A DNA stretch of 36,709 nucleotides from Lachnospiraceae bacterium (lineage in GTDB: Bacteria; Bacillota; Clostridia; Lachnospirales; Lachnospiraceae). Under the pieces are notes generated by a model, which was not told the DNA's origin, did no database searches, and was given only the letters and a program-made list of their open reading frames with translations. This document shows positions 1 through 8,010 of the stretch, in pieces. Where the stretch lies: contig CAJTEM010000042.1 in NCBI GenBank assembly GCA_910575255.1, positions 1-36,709 on the forward strand, in the 5' to 3' direction. The position numbers and the translations under genes are program-made. Every line of letters starts with the position of its first letter. Within the stretch, counting starts at the first letter, position 1.

Positions 1-177
1 TAAGGACTTCTAAATCTCTGCAAAGTCAAAATCCGCAGACCCTTTTCGATGGCTGCTCTCCCCGTTTCCCTGACTGTGTTTCGCGATTTCTTAACTTACT
101 GACATTGGGTGTGAACAGTAACCCTCACTGCCCATTTTTCCAGGGAGCCAGACCCTGCTCTTGCTGTCCCGTAAAAT
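1..177. other. Non-coding start of window
   Basis: I see no supported gene, RNA or terminator in this stretch. It leads directly into the 69-bp tandem repeats upstream of pcrA. Reading frames on the minus strand that cross it are shadows created by the repeats. Confidence 0.5.
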
Positions 178-379
178 TTGTGATAAAATGTCACCAACCG
201 GAGCGAAGCGAAGGTTGCTGACCTGCGCGAGCATCAGCGAGCTTCCTTGTGATAAAATGTCACCAACCGGAGCGAAGCGGAGGCTGCTGACCTGCGCGAG
301 CATCAGCGAGCTTCCTTGTGATAAAATGTCACCAACCGGAGCGAAGCGGAGGCTGCTGACCTGCGCGAGCATCAGCGAG
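178..379. repeat. Three tandem copies of a 69-bp repeat
   Basis: Units begin with TTGTGATAAAATG at about 178, 247 and 316, giving a period of exactly 69 bp. Copies 2 and 3 are identical over the shared part. Copy 1 differs at a few bases (GCGAAGCGAAGGTTG against GCGAAGCGGAGGCTG). The third copy stops at CATCAGCGAG, 18 bp before the pcrA start. Each unit can form a small GC-rich stem (GCTGA with TCAGC around an inner TGC/GCA). As 69 is a multiple of three, the array is open in frame with pcrA and also on the other strand, which creates misleading long frames. Confidence 0.9.
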
Positions 380-397
380 AAAGGATTACAGATACTT

Positions 398-2929
398 ATG
401 GCAGTTTATGATACATTGAACCCCAGGCAGCAGGAGGCTGTCTTACATACGGAGGGACCGCTTTTGATTCTGGCGGGAGCAGGATCCGGCAAGACCCGGG
501 TGCTCACGCACCGGATCGCTTATCTGATTGAAGAAAAGGAAGTCAATCCCTGGAATATTCTGGCGATTACCTTCACGAATAAAGCAGCAGGGGAGATGCG
601 GGAGCGGGTAGACTTGCTGGTGCAGTCTGGTGCCGGCAGCGTGTGGGTCAGCACCTTTCATTCTTTGTGTGTGCGGATTCTGCGGCGTTTTATCGAATAC
701 CTGGGATATGAAAACAATTTTACGATCTACGACAGCGATGACCAGAAGACGCTGATGAAACAGATACTCAAAAAGCTGAACCTGGATTCCAAGCAGTATC
801 GGGAGCGGGACATGCTGCGGATCATTTCCAGTGCAAAGAATGAACTGATTGGGGTCGATGAATTCTGGAAAAATGCACAGGGTGACTGGCGGCTGAAAAA
901 GGTGGCTGAGGTTTATGAGGCGTATCAGGCTGAGCTCAAGAAGAATAATGCGCTTGATTTTGATGATCTGATTTTTAAAACCGTAGATCTGTTCCGGGTC
1001 AATGACCAGGTGCTGGATTATTATCAGGAAAGATTTCGTTATCTCATGGTGGACGAGTATCAGGATACGAATGCGGCGCAGTTTGAGCTGATTTCTCTGT
1101 TTGCGAGAAGATATCAGAATCTTTGCGTGGTGGGAGACGATGATCAGTCAATCTATAAATTCCGGGGAGCGGATATCGGAAATATTTTGAATTTTGAAGA
1201 AACGTTTCCGGGAGCAAAGGTCATCAAGCTGGAGCAGAATTATCGTTCCACAAAGAATATTCTGGATGCGGCAAATGGGGTCATTCGTAACAATCGGGGG
1301 CGAAAGGAGAAGACTCTGTGGACAGCGAATGAGACAGGAGGTCTGGTGAGATTCCGACAGTTTGAGCAGTCATATGAAGAGGCGGAAGGAATTATCCGGG
1401 ATATACTGGCTCAGGGGCGACCTTACCGGGACAGTGCCGTGCTTTACCGGACCAACGCCCAGTCGCGTCTGCTGGAAGAAAAATGTTTGACTTACAATAT
1501 CCCTTACCGGCTGGTGGGCGGCGTAAATTTCTATCAGCGGAGAGAGATTAAGGATATCCTGAGCTATTTAAAGACGATTGCCAACGGAAGGGATGATCTG
1601 GCAGTTCAGAGGATTATCAATGTACCCAGAAGGGGGATCGGAGCAGCCTCGATTGGAAAGATTATGACCTGGGCGGCCCAGCAGGAGATCAGCTTTTATG
1701 ACGGATGTACTCAGGCTGCCTTTGTGCCGGGAATGGGGAAAGCAGCAGGTAAAATACAGGCGTTTGTGAGTCAGATGGAAGAGTTCCGGCAACGGATTCA
1801 GGGCTGGGAGCTGGAGCAGCAGAGGAAGGCAGAGGGAGAGGAAGGTGAGGCAGGAAGGAATGGAGCCAGGGAAGAAGCATCCGGGGATAGTCTTCCATTC
1901 CAGGATAACCTCTATGGCTTAAAGGAGCTGATCGAGGATATTCTGGAAAAGACCGGTTACCGACAGGAGCTGGAGGAGGAAGGGGAAGAAGAGGCAAAGG
2001 AACGTCTGGAAAATATTGACGAGCTGATTTCCAAGGCGATCAGTTACTGTGAGGACAGTGACATGCCAAGTCTGGACGGATTTCTGGAGGAAGTGGCCCT
2101 GGTGGCAGACGTTGACCGGATGGACAGCTCAGAGGATCGTGTGACATTAATGACATTACATAGTGCGAAAGGACTGGAATTTCCGGCAGTATATTTAAGC
2201 GGTATGGAGGATGGGCTGTTTCCGGGATCACGATCTGTGATGTCAGAGGATCCGACGGATCTGGAGGAGGAGCGGCGGCTCTGCTATGTAGGGATTACCC
2301 GGGCGAGAGAGCAGTTGACACTCACAGCAGCAAAGATGCGTATGACCAGGGGCGAGACCCATTATTCCAGAATCAGCCGTTTCGTGGAGGAGATTCCGGA
2401 GGAGCTGATAGAAAGAGGAAAGTCGGAACGCAGGAACGAACCAAAGAATGTAACTGCATCGGGGGAGACAAAAGATTCGTCCTGGAATCGGAATCAGCGT
2501 AAGCTGGGAGTCAGCATGTTCGGGATGAAATCGAATTCTTATGCATCATCTACGGCAGGGTATCTGGAGCAGGGCTTTGAGAGGAGCGGAAGAAAAGCAT
2601 TTTTGGAAAATGCCCCTGATTTGTCCGGGGCGGCAGGCAGCGTGGAGGCAGCCAACAAAGAGGAAGGGATGTCCGGTCCTGGGCAGACTGCGGGTAAGGG
2701 CCAAAACAGTAGTGCAGGAAAACAGCCTGGGTTCGGTAAAGCATTTGTTGTCCGGAAATCGACTTCTCTGGACTATGAGGCCGGTGACCGGGTTCGGCAT
2801 ATGAAATTTGGTGAGGGAACCGTACGATCCGTGGCGGATGGCGCACGTGACTTTGAAGTGACTGTGGAGTTTGACCGGTTCGGTGTGAAAAAGATGTTCG
2901 CATCCTTTGCAAAATTGCAAAAACTATAA
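398..2929 (+). CDS. pcrA: ATP-dependent DNA helicase PcrA/UvrD
   Basis: This is an SF1A 3'-5' DNA helicase of 843 residues, acting in the cytoplasm in nucleotide excision repair, plasmid replication and removal of RecA or stalled polymerase. The Q motif (QQEAV, about 11-15) and Walker A (AGAGSGKT, 26-33) are followed by DEYQDTN (Walker B), GDDDQSIYKFRGAD (motif III), QNYRST (motif IV), TLHSAKGLEFP (motif V) and YVGITRAREQL (motif VI). The C-terminal YEAGDRVRHMKFGEGTV tail is typical of PcrA rather than Rep. A variable acidic insert lies in the 2B region around residues 460-540. I chose ATG 398, with a weak AAAGGA upstream, because homologues begin near LNPRQQEAV; the open frame extends back only through the repeat array. 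Confidence 0.95.
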   Translation: MAVYDTLNPRQQEAVLHTEGPLLILAGAGSGKTRVLTHRIAYLIEEKEVNPWNILAITFTNKAAGEMRERVDLLVQSGAGSVWVSTFHSLCVRILRRFIEYLGYENNFTIYDSDDQKTLMKQILKKLNLDSKQYRERDMLRIISSAKNELIGVDEFWKNAQGDWRLKKVAEVYEAYQAELKKNNALDFDDLIFKTVDLFRVNDQVLDYYQERFRYLMVDEYQDTNAAQFELISLFARRYQNLCVVGDDDQSIYKFRGADIGNILNFEETFPGAKVIKLEQNYRSTKNILDAANGVIRNNRGRKEKTLWTANETGGLVRFRQFEQSYEEAEGIIRDILAQGRPYRDSAVLYRTNAQSRLLEEKCLTYNIPYRLVGGVNFYQRREIKDILSYLKTIANGRDDLAVQRIINVPRRGIGAASIGKIMTWAAQQEISFYDGCTQAAFVPGMGKAAGKIQAFVSQMEEFRQRIQGWELEQQRKAEGEEGEAGRNGAREEASGDSLPFQDNLYGLKELIEDILEKTGYRQELEEEGEEEAKERLENIDELISKAISYCEDSDMPSLDGFLEEVALVADVDRMDSSEDRVTLMTLHSAKGLEFPAVYLSGMEDGLFPGSRSVMSEDPTDLEEERRLCYVGITRAREQLTLTAAKMRMTRGETHYSRISRFVEEIPEELIERGKSERRNEPKNVTASGETKDSSWNRNQRKLGVSMFGMKSNSYASSTAGYLEQGFERSGRKAFLENAPDLSGAAGSVEAANKEEGMSGPGQTAGKGQNSSAGKQPGFGKAFVVRKSTSLDYEAGDRVRHMKFGEGTVRSVADGARDFEVTVEFDRFGVKKMFASFAKLQKL

Positions 2930-2981
2930 TATTTTTTCATTTTTTGAATAAAATAGGATAGTAAAAAAAGAAAAGAAATGG

Positions 2982-2987
2982 TATAAT
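2982..2987 (+). promoter_or_regulatory. Probable -10 box for the small membrane protein
   Basis: A perfect TATAAT lies in an AT-rich gap 54 bp upstream of ATG 3041. No good -35 hexamer is visible 17 bp upstream (TAGTAA), so this is a tentative promoter. It suggests the small gene is transcribed separately from pcrA. Confidence 0.45.
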
Positions 2988-3040
2988 CTAGATAATGCAC
3001 ATGAGATGTGTGCCAGGATGATAGAAAGGACGTGAGTAGG

Positions 3041-3346
3041 ATGGGAAAGTTTGATACAATGAGCAAGGATGCGCTGACCCGTGTAGAAGAGATTATCAAT
3101 TCTACCAAGCTGAATGATTTCCTGCACAGGAAAGAAGAGGAGGAGAAGAAGAAGACCTGCATTCTTTGGGTGCTGGCGATCATCGGCGCAGTGGCAGCGA
3201 TTGCGGCAATTGCCTATGGTGTATATCGTTTCTTCACTCCGGATTATCTGGAGGATTTCGAGGACGATTTTGACGATGATTTTGACGATGATTTTTTTGA
3301 GGACGACGATGACACCGCCGCCGATGAGGATAAGGAAGAGAAATAA
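3041..3346 (+). CDS. Small single-pass membrane protein with acidic tail
   Basis: The 101-residue product has an N-terminal charged part with a lysine/glutamate-rich stretch (about 37-45). One strong transmembrane segment follows (ILWVLAIIGAVAAIAAIAYGV region, about 47-67), then a tail made almost entirely of Asp, Glu and Phe. I recognise the layout from small uncharacterised Lachnospiraceae proteins but cannot assign a function. ATG 3041 has AGAAAGGA 10 bp upstream; an upstream start at 3008 in the same frame has no such support. A terminator follows directly, so it is a monocistronic unit between pcrA and rlmD. Confidence 0.75.
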   Translation: MGKFDTMSKDALTRVEEIINSTKLNDFLHRKEEEEKKKTCILWVLAIIGAVAAIAAIAYGVYRFFTPDYLEDFEDDFDDDFDDDFFEDDDDTAADEDKEEK

Positions 3347-3355
3347 AAAGCAAGA

Positions 3356-3393
3356 AGCGTGTCTCCTTTATGCGGGGCACGCTTTTATTTTTT
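3356..3393 (+). terminator. Rho-independent terminator
   Basis: AGCGTG pairs with CACGCT, extended by G-U and G-C pairs, around a short loop. It is followed by TTTTATTTTTT. It lies 9 bp after the small membrane protein gene and probably ends that transcript. Confidence 0.8.
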
Positions 3394-3447
3394 CATAGGA
3401 GTTTGAAAACTCATTCCCGTCATCTGCGCGCTCCACTTTGCGGTATT

Positions 3448-3499
3448 TTGGCTTTTATTCGGTCAACGTAGCTCACTACGCTTCCCTCGTTCGAGCCAA
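3448..3499. repeat. Imperfect palindromic intergenic repeat
   Basis: Outer arms TTGGCT and AGCCAA enclose an inner perfect stem CGTAG-CTCA-CTACG, with partly matching sequence between them. The element sits in the gap between the terminator and rlmD, has no coding content and resembles dispersed palindromic (REP-like) elements. No second copy is seen in this window. Confidence 0.55.
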
Positions 3500-3606
3500 A
3501 TCCCCACAAACTGTAACGCACATCTAACAGAAAGCAATTTTTAAACACGTTGTAAGACAGATCGGAACGAAATCAGGAAAAGCGAAGAAAAAATAAGGAG
3601 AGAAAA

Positions 3607-5016
3607 ATGAAAAAAGGGGAAATCCGGGAGGGGATCATAGAGAGGATCGATTATCCTAACAGGGGAGTGCTCAGGATAGACGGGGAAAAGGTTATTGTCA
3701 AGAATGCGCTTCCAGGACAAAGAATACGTCTGGCGATTCATAAAAAGCGGGCGGGAAGGGCAGAAGGAAGGCTTCTGGAGGTGCTGGATCCTTCTGCATT
3801 GGAGAAAAGGGAGAATGTCTGTCCGCATTTTGGTGTCTGCGGCGGATGCCTGTACCAGAGCCTGCCTTATGAGGAACAGCTGAAGCTGAAAAAAGAGCAG
3901 GTCGACAGCCTGATCCGTGAGGTCTGCGGGGACTGGGGGCTGGAGGGAATTAAGGGCAGCCCGATTGCAGAGGGGTATCGGAATAAGATGGAATTTTCCT
4001 TTGGCGATGAATATAAGGATGGCCCGCTGGCTCTGGGAATGCACCGGCGAGGCAGTTTTTATGATGTGGTGACCACCCGGGACTGCCGGATTGTGCATGA
4101 AGATTTCTGTAAGATCCTGGGGGCTACCCTGGATTATTTTGCAAAGGCGGGGGTACCCTATTATAAAAAGCTGCAGCACGTGGGGTATCTGCGCCATCTT
4201 TTGGTACGCCGGGCGGTAAAGACAGGAGAGATTCTGGCTGTTCTGGTGACCACAACACAGACAGAGGTTCTGGCAGCACGATGCGGCGAACCGGAGAGAG
4301 GGGAGGCAGAGCTGCTGTCTGGGTGGCGTCAGACTCTGGAAAAGCTGGATCTGGAAGGAAGCTTCGCCGGGATTCTTCATATGAAGAATGACAGTCTGGC
4401 AGATGTGGTGCAGAGTGATGAGACAGAGATATTGTCAGGCCGGGATTATTTTTATGAAGAGCTTCTGGGAATGAGATTTTGCATTACCCCATTTTCCTTC
4501 TTCCAGACGAATTCCCTGGGAGCAGAGGTGCTGTATGAGACAGTACGAGAATATGTCGGTGACACAAAGGACAAGGTAGTGTTTGACCTTTACAGCGGAA
4601 CCGGGACGATCGCGCAGATTACTTCACCGGTAGCTGCCCGTGTGGTAGGTGTGGAGATTGTGGAAGAAGCCGTGGAGAGTGCGAGGGAAAATGCCAGAAG
4701 CAACGGATTAGAGAATTGTGAGTTTATTGCCGGGGATGTGCTGAAGGTGATAGGGGATATTAAGGACAAGCCGGATCTGATTATTCTGGATCCTCCCCGG
4801 GATGGGATTCATCCCAAGGCGCTGAGGAAGATTATGGATTTCGGCGTGGAGAGGATGGTTTATGTATCATGTAAGCCAACCAGCTTAGCACGGGATCTGC
4901 AGGTGCTGATGGAAAATGGATATCGGGTGGAGCGGGGATGTTGCGTGGACATGTTCCCGGCTACCGGGAATATAGAAGTTGTGTGTCTTTTGAGTAAACA
5001 ACTGCCAATGCTTTGA
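3607..5016 (+). CDS. rlmD: 23S rRNA (uracil-C5)-methyltransferase RlmD/RlmCD
   Basis: This SAM-dependent enzyme of the RumA/TrmA family methylates C5 of a uracil in 23S rRNA (U1939 in Escherichia coli numbering; Firmicute enzymes may also modify U747). The 469-residue protein has an N-terminal TRAM-like domain (1-60). Four iron-sulfur-type cysteines (C72, C78, C81, C160) follow, then FFQTNSLGAEVLYETV, the SAM motif FDLYSGTGTI, DPPRDGIHP, and the catalytic Cys region YVSCKPTSLARDL. The C-terminal DMFPATGNIEVVCLL is standard. AAGGAG 5 bp upstream supports ATG 3607. It is probably the first gene of an operon with the next two genes, 78 and 33 bp apart. Which uracil it modifies cannot be told from sequence. 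Confidence 0.9.
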   Translation: MKKGEIREGIIERIDYPNRGVLRIDGEKVIVKNALPGQRIRLAIHKKRAGRAEGRLLEVLDPSALEKRENVCPHFGVCGGCLYQSLPYEEQLKLKKEQVDSLIREVCGDWGLEGIKGSPIAEGYRNKMEFSFGDEYKDGPLALGMHRRGSFYDVVTTRDCRIVHEDFCKILGATLDYFAKAGVPYYKKLQHVGYLRHLLVRRAVKTGEILAVLVTTTQTEVLAARCGEPERGEAELLSGWRQTLEKLDLEGSFAGILHMKNDSLADVVQSDETEILSGRDYFYEELLGMRFCITPFSFFQTNSLGAEVLYETVREYVGDTKDKVVFDLYSGTGTIAQITSPVAARVVGVEIVEEAVESARENARSNGLENCEFIAGDVLKVIGDIKDKPDLIILDPPRDGIHPKALRKIMDFGVERMVYVSCKPTSLARDLQVLMENGYRVERGCCVDMFPATGNIEVVCLLSKQLPML

Positions 5017-5094
5017 ATAGAATACCCGAAAAAGGTGAAATATGATGATATCAGAATATGTCGCTCAGACTGGGATAAACAGGAGGAAACGCGA

Positions 5095-6012
5095 ATGTAT
5101 GATATGATCATTATTGGGGCCGGTCCGGCCGGTATCAGTGCGGCTATCTATGGAAAAAGCAGAGGCAGGAAGGTTCTGGTGCTGGAGAAGAATCAGGTGG
5201 GCGGCCTGATTGGAGCAGTGTCAACGGTTACGCATTATACGGCAGTTATGAAGGAAGAATCCGGCAGGACATTTGCCGGACGGATGAAGGAGCAGGCTCT
5301 TAGCGCCGGTGCGGAGATTCGTTATGAAAGGGTAACAGAGGTAAAACTTGCCGGTGAGATTAAAAGAGTTGTGACAGAGAAGGAAGGCTATGAAGGCAAA
5401 ACTGTGATTCTGGCGAATGGCGGTTCCGGCCGCATGCTGGGAATTCCGGGAGAGCACCTGAAGGGCATTCGGCTGAATGCGCCAAAAGACGGTCCCGCTT
5501 ATAAGGGGAAGAATCTCTATGTGATCGGCGGAGCGGATGGCGCTGTTAAAGAAGCCATTTATCTGGCAGGAATCGCGAAAACCGTTACCATTGTATGCCT
5601 GGAGGATGAGCTTGCATGTATACAGGAGTTCAGAGATAAGGCTGCTGCCTGTCAGAATATAGAAATCATGCCACATGCGAGCCTCACTGCAGTATATGGC
5701 AAGGAAAGGGCTGAGGAGCTTGAATTCACAGATAACAGAACAGGAGAGAAACGGGTGGTGAAGGATGCGGAATGTGGGGTATTTGTCTATGCCGGCATTG
5801 TTCCTGACACCCGGATGTATACGGAACTGAGGCTGGAGGGCGGATATATACCGGTTGACGAATGGATGCAGACAGAGATTCCGGGAGTGTTCGCTGCCGG
5901 AGATATCTGTGTAAAAAAGATAAGGCAGGTGGCGACCGCGGTTGCGGATGGGGCGATTGCAGGGATACGGGCAGCTGAGGTAACCAGACCCATCACACAG
6001 GATGCCTCCTGA
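5095..6012 (+). CDS. Thioredoxin-reductase-like FAD/NAD(P) oxidoreductase lacking the CxxC
   Basis: The 305-residue flavoprotein has the two-dinucleotide-fold layout of thioredoxin reductase: FAD-binding GAGPAG at 8-13, a second nucleotide site around VIGGADGAVKEA (143-154), and the C-terminal FAD motif FAAGDICVKKIRQVATAVADGAIA. Where thioredoxin reductases carry CATCDG, this protein reads NAPKDG (128-133), so both redox cysteines are gone. It cannot use the classical disulfide relay; the substrate or partner is unknown. ATG 5095 has a strong AGGAGG 8 bp upstream. An earlier in-frame start at 5035 is not supported. It sits between rlmD and a pyrophosphatase-like gene in the same direction. 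Confidence 0.85.
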   Translation: MYDMIIIGAGPAGISAAIYGKSRGRKVLVLEKNQVGGLIGAVSTVTHYTAVMKEESGRTFAGRMKEQALSAGAEIRYERVTEVKLAGEIKRVVTEKEGYEGKTVILANGGSGRMLGIPGEHLKGIRLNAPKDGPAYKGKNLYVIGGADGAVKEAIYLAGIAKTVTIVCLEDELACIQEFRDKAAACQNIEIMPHASLTAVYGKERAEELEFTDNRTGEKRVVKDAECGVFVYAGIVPDTRMYTELRLEGGYIPVDEWMQTEIPGVFAAGDICVKKIRQVATAVADGAIAGIRAAEVTRPITQDAS

Positions 6013-6045
6013 CGGTGCAGACAAAAACAAACAAAGGAGAAGGCT

Positions 6046-6369
6046 ATGATCGGACAGACGGTAAGGGTTATTGTAGACAGGCCGCTTGGAAGCTGTCACC
6101 CGGAACATCAAGACTTGTATTATCCTGTCAACTATGGATATATTGAAGGCATTATGGCTCCGGATGGTGAGGAACTGGACGCCTATATTCTTGGCGTATA
6201 TGAGGCTGTGAAGGAATTTACAGGAAGGGTCATCGCGATTGTCCATCGTCTGGATGATATAGAAGATAAACTGGTGGTTGCACCGGAGAAGCTTATTCTT
6301 ACCGAAAAGGAAATCCGGGAACAGGTAAGATTCCAGGAGCAGTACTTCCAGTCAGAGATCATCATGTAA
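6046..6369 (+). CDS. Short inorganic-pyrophosphatase-like protein
   Basis: The 107-residue product matches the core of soluble family I pyrophosphatases: DLYYPVNYGYIEG followed by DGEELDAYILGV and a valine/basic segment KLVVAPEKL. It is much shorter than the roughly 170-residue bacterial enzymes. The signature D-x-D-x-x-D reads D-G-E-E-L-D, with Glu replacing the middle Asp, so pyrophosphate hydrolysis should not be assumed. Proteins of this short type are common in Firmicutes and are usually annotated inorganic pyrophosphatase. AAAGGAG lies 6 bp before ATG 6046. It is the last gene of the probable rlmD operon. Confidence 0.75.
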   Translation: MIGQTVRVIVDRPLGSCHPEHQDLYYPVNYGYIEGIMAPDGEELDAYILGVYEAVKEFTGRVIAIVHRLDDIEDKLVVAPEKLILTEKEIREQVRFQEQYFQSEIIM

Positions 6370-6424
6370 AATACACACGTTGGTGCATCGTATAACCCAA
6401 TGGTGAAATCAGTAAGGACACAGA

Positions 6425-6604
6425 ATGGATAGCTGCCGGCCGGAGCGTGTTCCCGGGATAATCGATGTGAGACCGGACACCTCCGATACGGCCGAAGCCG
6501 CACTCCTTCCGGAACCGGCAGCTGATGCTATTATACGCCCGATACAGGCGGATGCGCAAGGAAAATCTGGAAAAAGTAATGGCTGCTTTAAAGAGCTGTT
6601 TTAA
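6425..6604 (+). CDS. Possible 59-residue ORF, doubtful
   Basis: An ATG frame with AAGGA 6 bp upstream encodes 59 residues, ending within the 3' end of the convergent DUF4349 gene. I do not recognise the product, which is rich in Pro, Ala and Asp. Much of it overlaps an inverted repeat (6431-6523), so its openness may be accidental. It would be the only coding content of the 230-bp gap between two convergent genes. Confidence 0.25.
   Translation: MDSCRPERVPGIIDVRPDTSDTAEAALLPEPAADAIIRPIQADAQGKSGKSNGCFKELF
6431..6523. repeat. Long-loop inverted repeat between convergent genes
   Basis: AGCTGCCGG (6431-6439) is perfectly repeated in inverse as CCGGCAGCT (6515-6523), and the pairing continues imperfectly inward through CCGGA-type bases. 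There is no T-tract on either strand, so it is not a clean terminator. It may be a structured RNA element or a small mobile remnant. Confidence 0.45.
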
Positions 6605-7788
6605 AGAGAAGAATCACTGCCTGAGTCTTTCTCTTTTGTACTGTCTTCGGCGTTGCTTTGGTTTTTCGTTTCGGTCCAATCCTTTCTGTTTTTTTCTTTA
6701 GCATCCGGGGCTTTTCGGCGGAGAAGCTTTTTCACAATTGTGCGGATCCCTGCGGCGACAACAGCCAAAAGAACCAGGGCAGGTAAATGAGAGATTACCC
6801 ATACCAGAAGATCCGTAAGGCTGTTACTTACATTTTCCAGGTTGCGTACAAAGCCCTTTTGGATGCGGGTTCCCACGGAATCCGGGGCAGTGGGGGTGAA
6901 TACGCCGACTTCCTGGATGCTGATATGAACGGTGCTGTAATTGACCTGATTATCATAGGTTCTCAGCTGGGATTCGAATCCCTCGAGCTGATAGCGGATC
7001 TCAGAAAGACGTTCCTCGAGGGCTATGACAGCCTCCAGGGTATCGGCCTTCTCAAGCAATGCCCACAAACGCTCCTGTTCGATGGTCAGGGATTTTTTGC
7101 GGCTTTCGATATCTGTATACTGTAAAGTTACGTCCATAACATTCTCAGAGCGGCTGATGACATTGCTTTGGTCACTCATCTGAGCGAGAAAGCTGTCCAG
7201 CTTAGCAGAGGGGATACGGACGGTCAGGAATGCGTAACGCTTCCGGTCGACGGCAGTGGAAATACTGGTGCCGCTGACATCTGACTGTTCAATATAACCA
7301 CCCTCGGCGGCTACGGATTGCCGGATAGAGGGAAGGAGGGTGTCAAAGTCTGTCGTCTCCACATCCAGGCTGACAGTACGGATCAGCTTGCGCTGTATGG
7401 CAGCCTGCCCGGTGGAAGTATTGTCAGCCGGGGAAGAGGGGGCATCGACCGGAGTGGACGGTGTCTCCTGTGAGGTGCCGTATGGGGCGCCATTTTCTGT
7501 TATGGTGTCTTCCGTGATGGGAGCATAGGCAGGGGCTGGTGCAGCTGCGGCCGCAGCGGCAGTCTCTGCTACTGCATAACTTTTCATCTCTGCTTCTTCG
7601 TAATAGCCATCCTCTATCATTCCGCTGCCAGAATTGGCCATAGGGGCTGTCATGTCGAAGCTGCTGTAGGCAGCAGTTGTTTCGGCAGCAGCATTTTTTG
7701 AACTGCTGCCGCAGGCCACGACGGAACCGGCGGTAATGGTGGCAGTGAGCAGAAAAACGGCAGTCTTTCGGAACTTCTTTTTCATCAT
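6601..7788 (-). CDS. DUF4349 lipoprotein
   Basis: This 395-residue envelope protein starts with a lysine-rich N-region and hydrophobic signal ending in a lipobox (SVVAC, Cys26), so it should be lipid-anchored outside the membrane. An Ala/Ser/Pro-rich linker reaches to about residue 125. The DUF4349 core follows (LIRTVSLDVETTDFDTLL to QLRTYDNQVNYSTVHISI) with a central coiled-coil-like stretch. A second transmembrane segment lies near the end (LPALVLLAVVAAGI), followed by a charged cytoplasmic tail. Function is unknown; the family is often linked to envelope stress. GGGAGG 6 bp before ATG 7788 fixes the start; the ATG at 7809 lacks a site. It converges with the pyrophosphatase-like gene. Confidence 0.85.
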   Translation of the reverse strand: MMKKKFRKTAVFLLTATITAGSVVACGSSSKNAAAETTAAYSSFDMTAPMANSGSGMIEDGYYEEAEMKSYAVAETAAAAAAAPAPAYAPITEDTITENGAPYGTSQETPSTPVDAPSSPADNTSTGQAAIQRKLIRTVSLDVETTDFDTLLPSIRQSVAAEGGYIEQSDVSGTSISTAVDRKRYAFLTVRIPSAKLDSFLAQMSDQSNVISRSENVMDVTLQYTDIESRKKSLTIEQERLWALLEKADTLEAVIALEERLSEIRYQLEGFESQLRTYDNQVNYSTVHISIQEVGVFTPTAPDSVGTRIQKGFVRNLENVSNSLTDLLVWVISHLPALVLLAVVAAGIRTIVKKLLRRKAPDAKEKNRKDWTETKNQSNAEDSTKEKDSGSDSSL

Positions 7789-7917
7789 AGATATCCTCCC
7801 TGGTCTCATAATGTAGCGCCCCCTCGCGTTCGTTCGGCGGCATGTATGATTTGTTCTGTATAAGATACGGATGAAAAAGTCGGATTTATGGCGAAAAAAA
7901 TATTTTTTTCACATGTC

Positions 7918-7946
7918 TTGTATATTAACAGAAGATTATGTATAAT
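7918..7946 (+). promoter_or_regulatory. guaA promoter
   Basis: TTGTAT and TATAAT are separated by exactly 17 bp, 64 bp upstream of the GTG start of guaA. The leader is short, with no room for a purine riboswitch after the likely start point. Confidence 0.75.
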
Positions 7947-8010
7947 GTTTTTTGTTTTGAACTTTATAGGGGATAAAATCAGCATTGAGATAAGGAACGG
8001 GAGGAAGCCT

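Noticed and set aside
178-379. CRISPR array
   Set aside because: The three units are directly tandem with no unique spacers, and no cas genes are present.
161-397. A 79-residue N-terminal extension of PcrA through the repeats
   Set aside because: The frame is open only because the repeat length is a multiple of three. The conserved PcrA start and a Shine-Dalgarno-like site lie at 398.
7947-8010. Purine riboswitch before guaA
   Set aside because: The leader after the promoter is about 60 bp and lacks the conserved three-way-junction elements.
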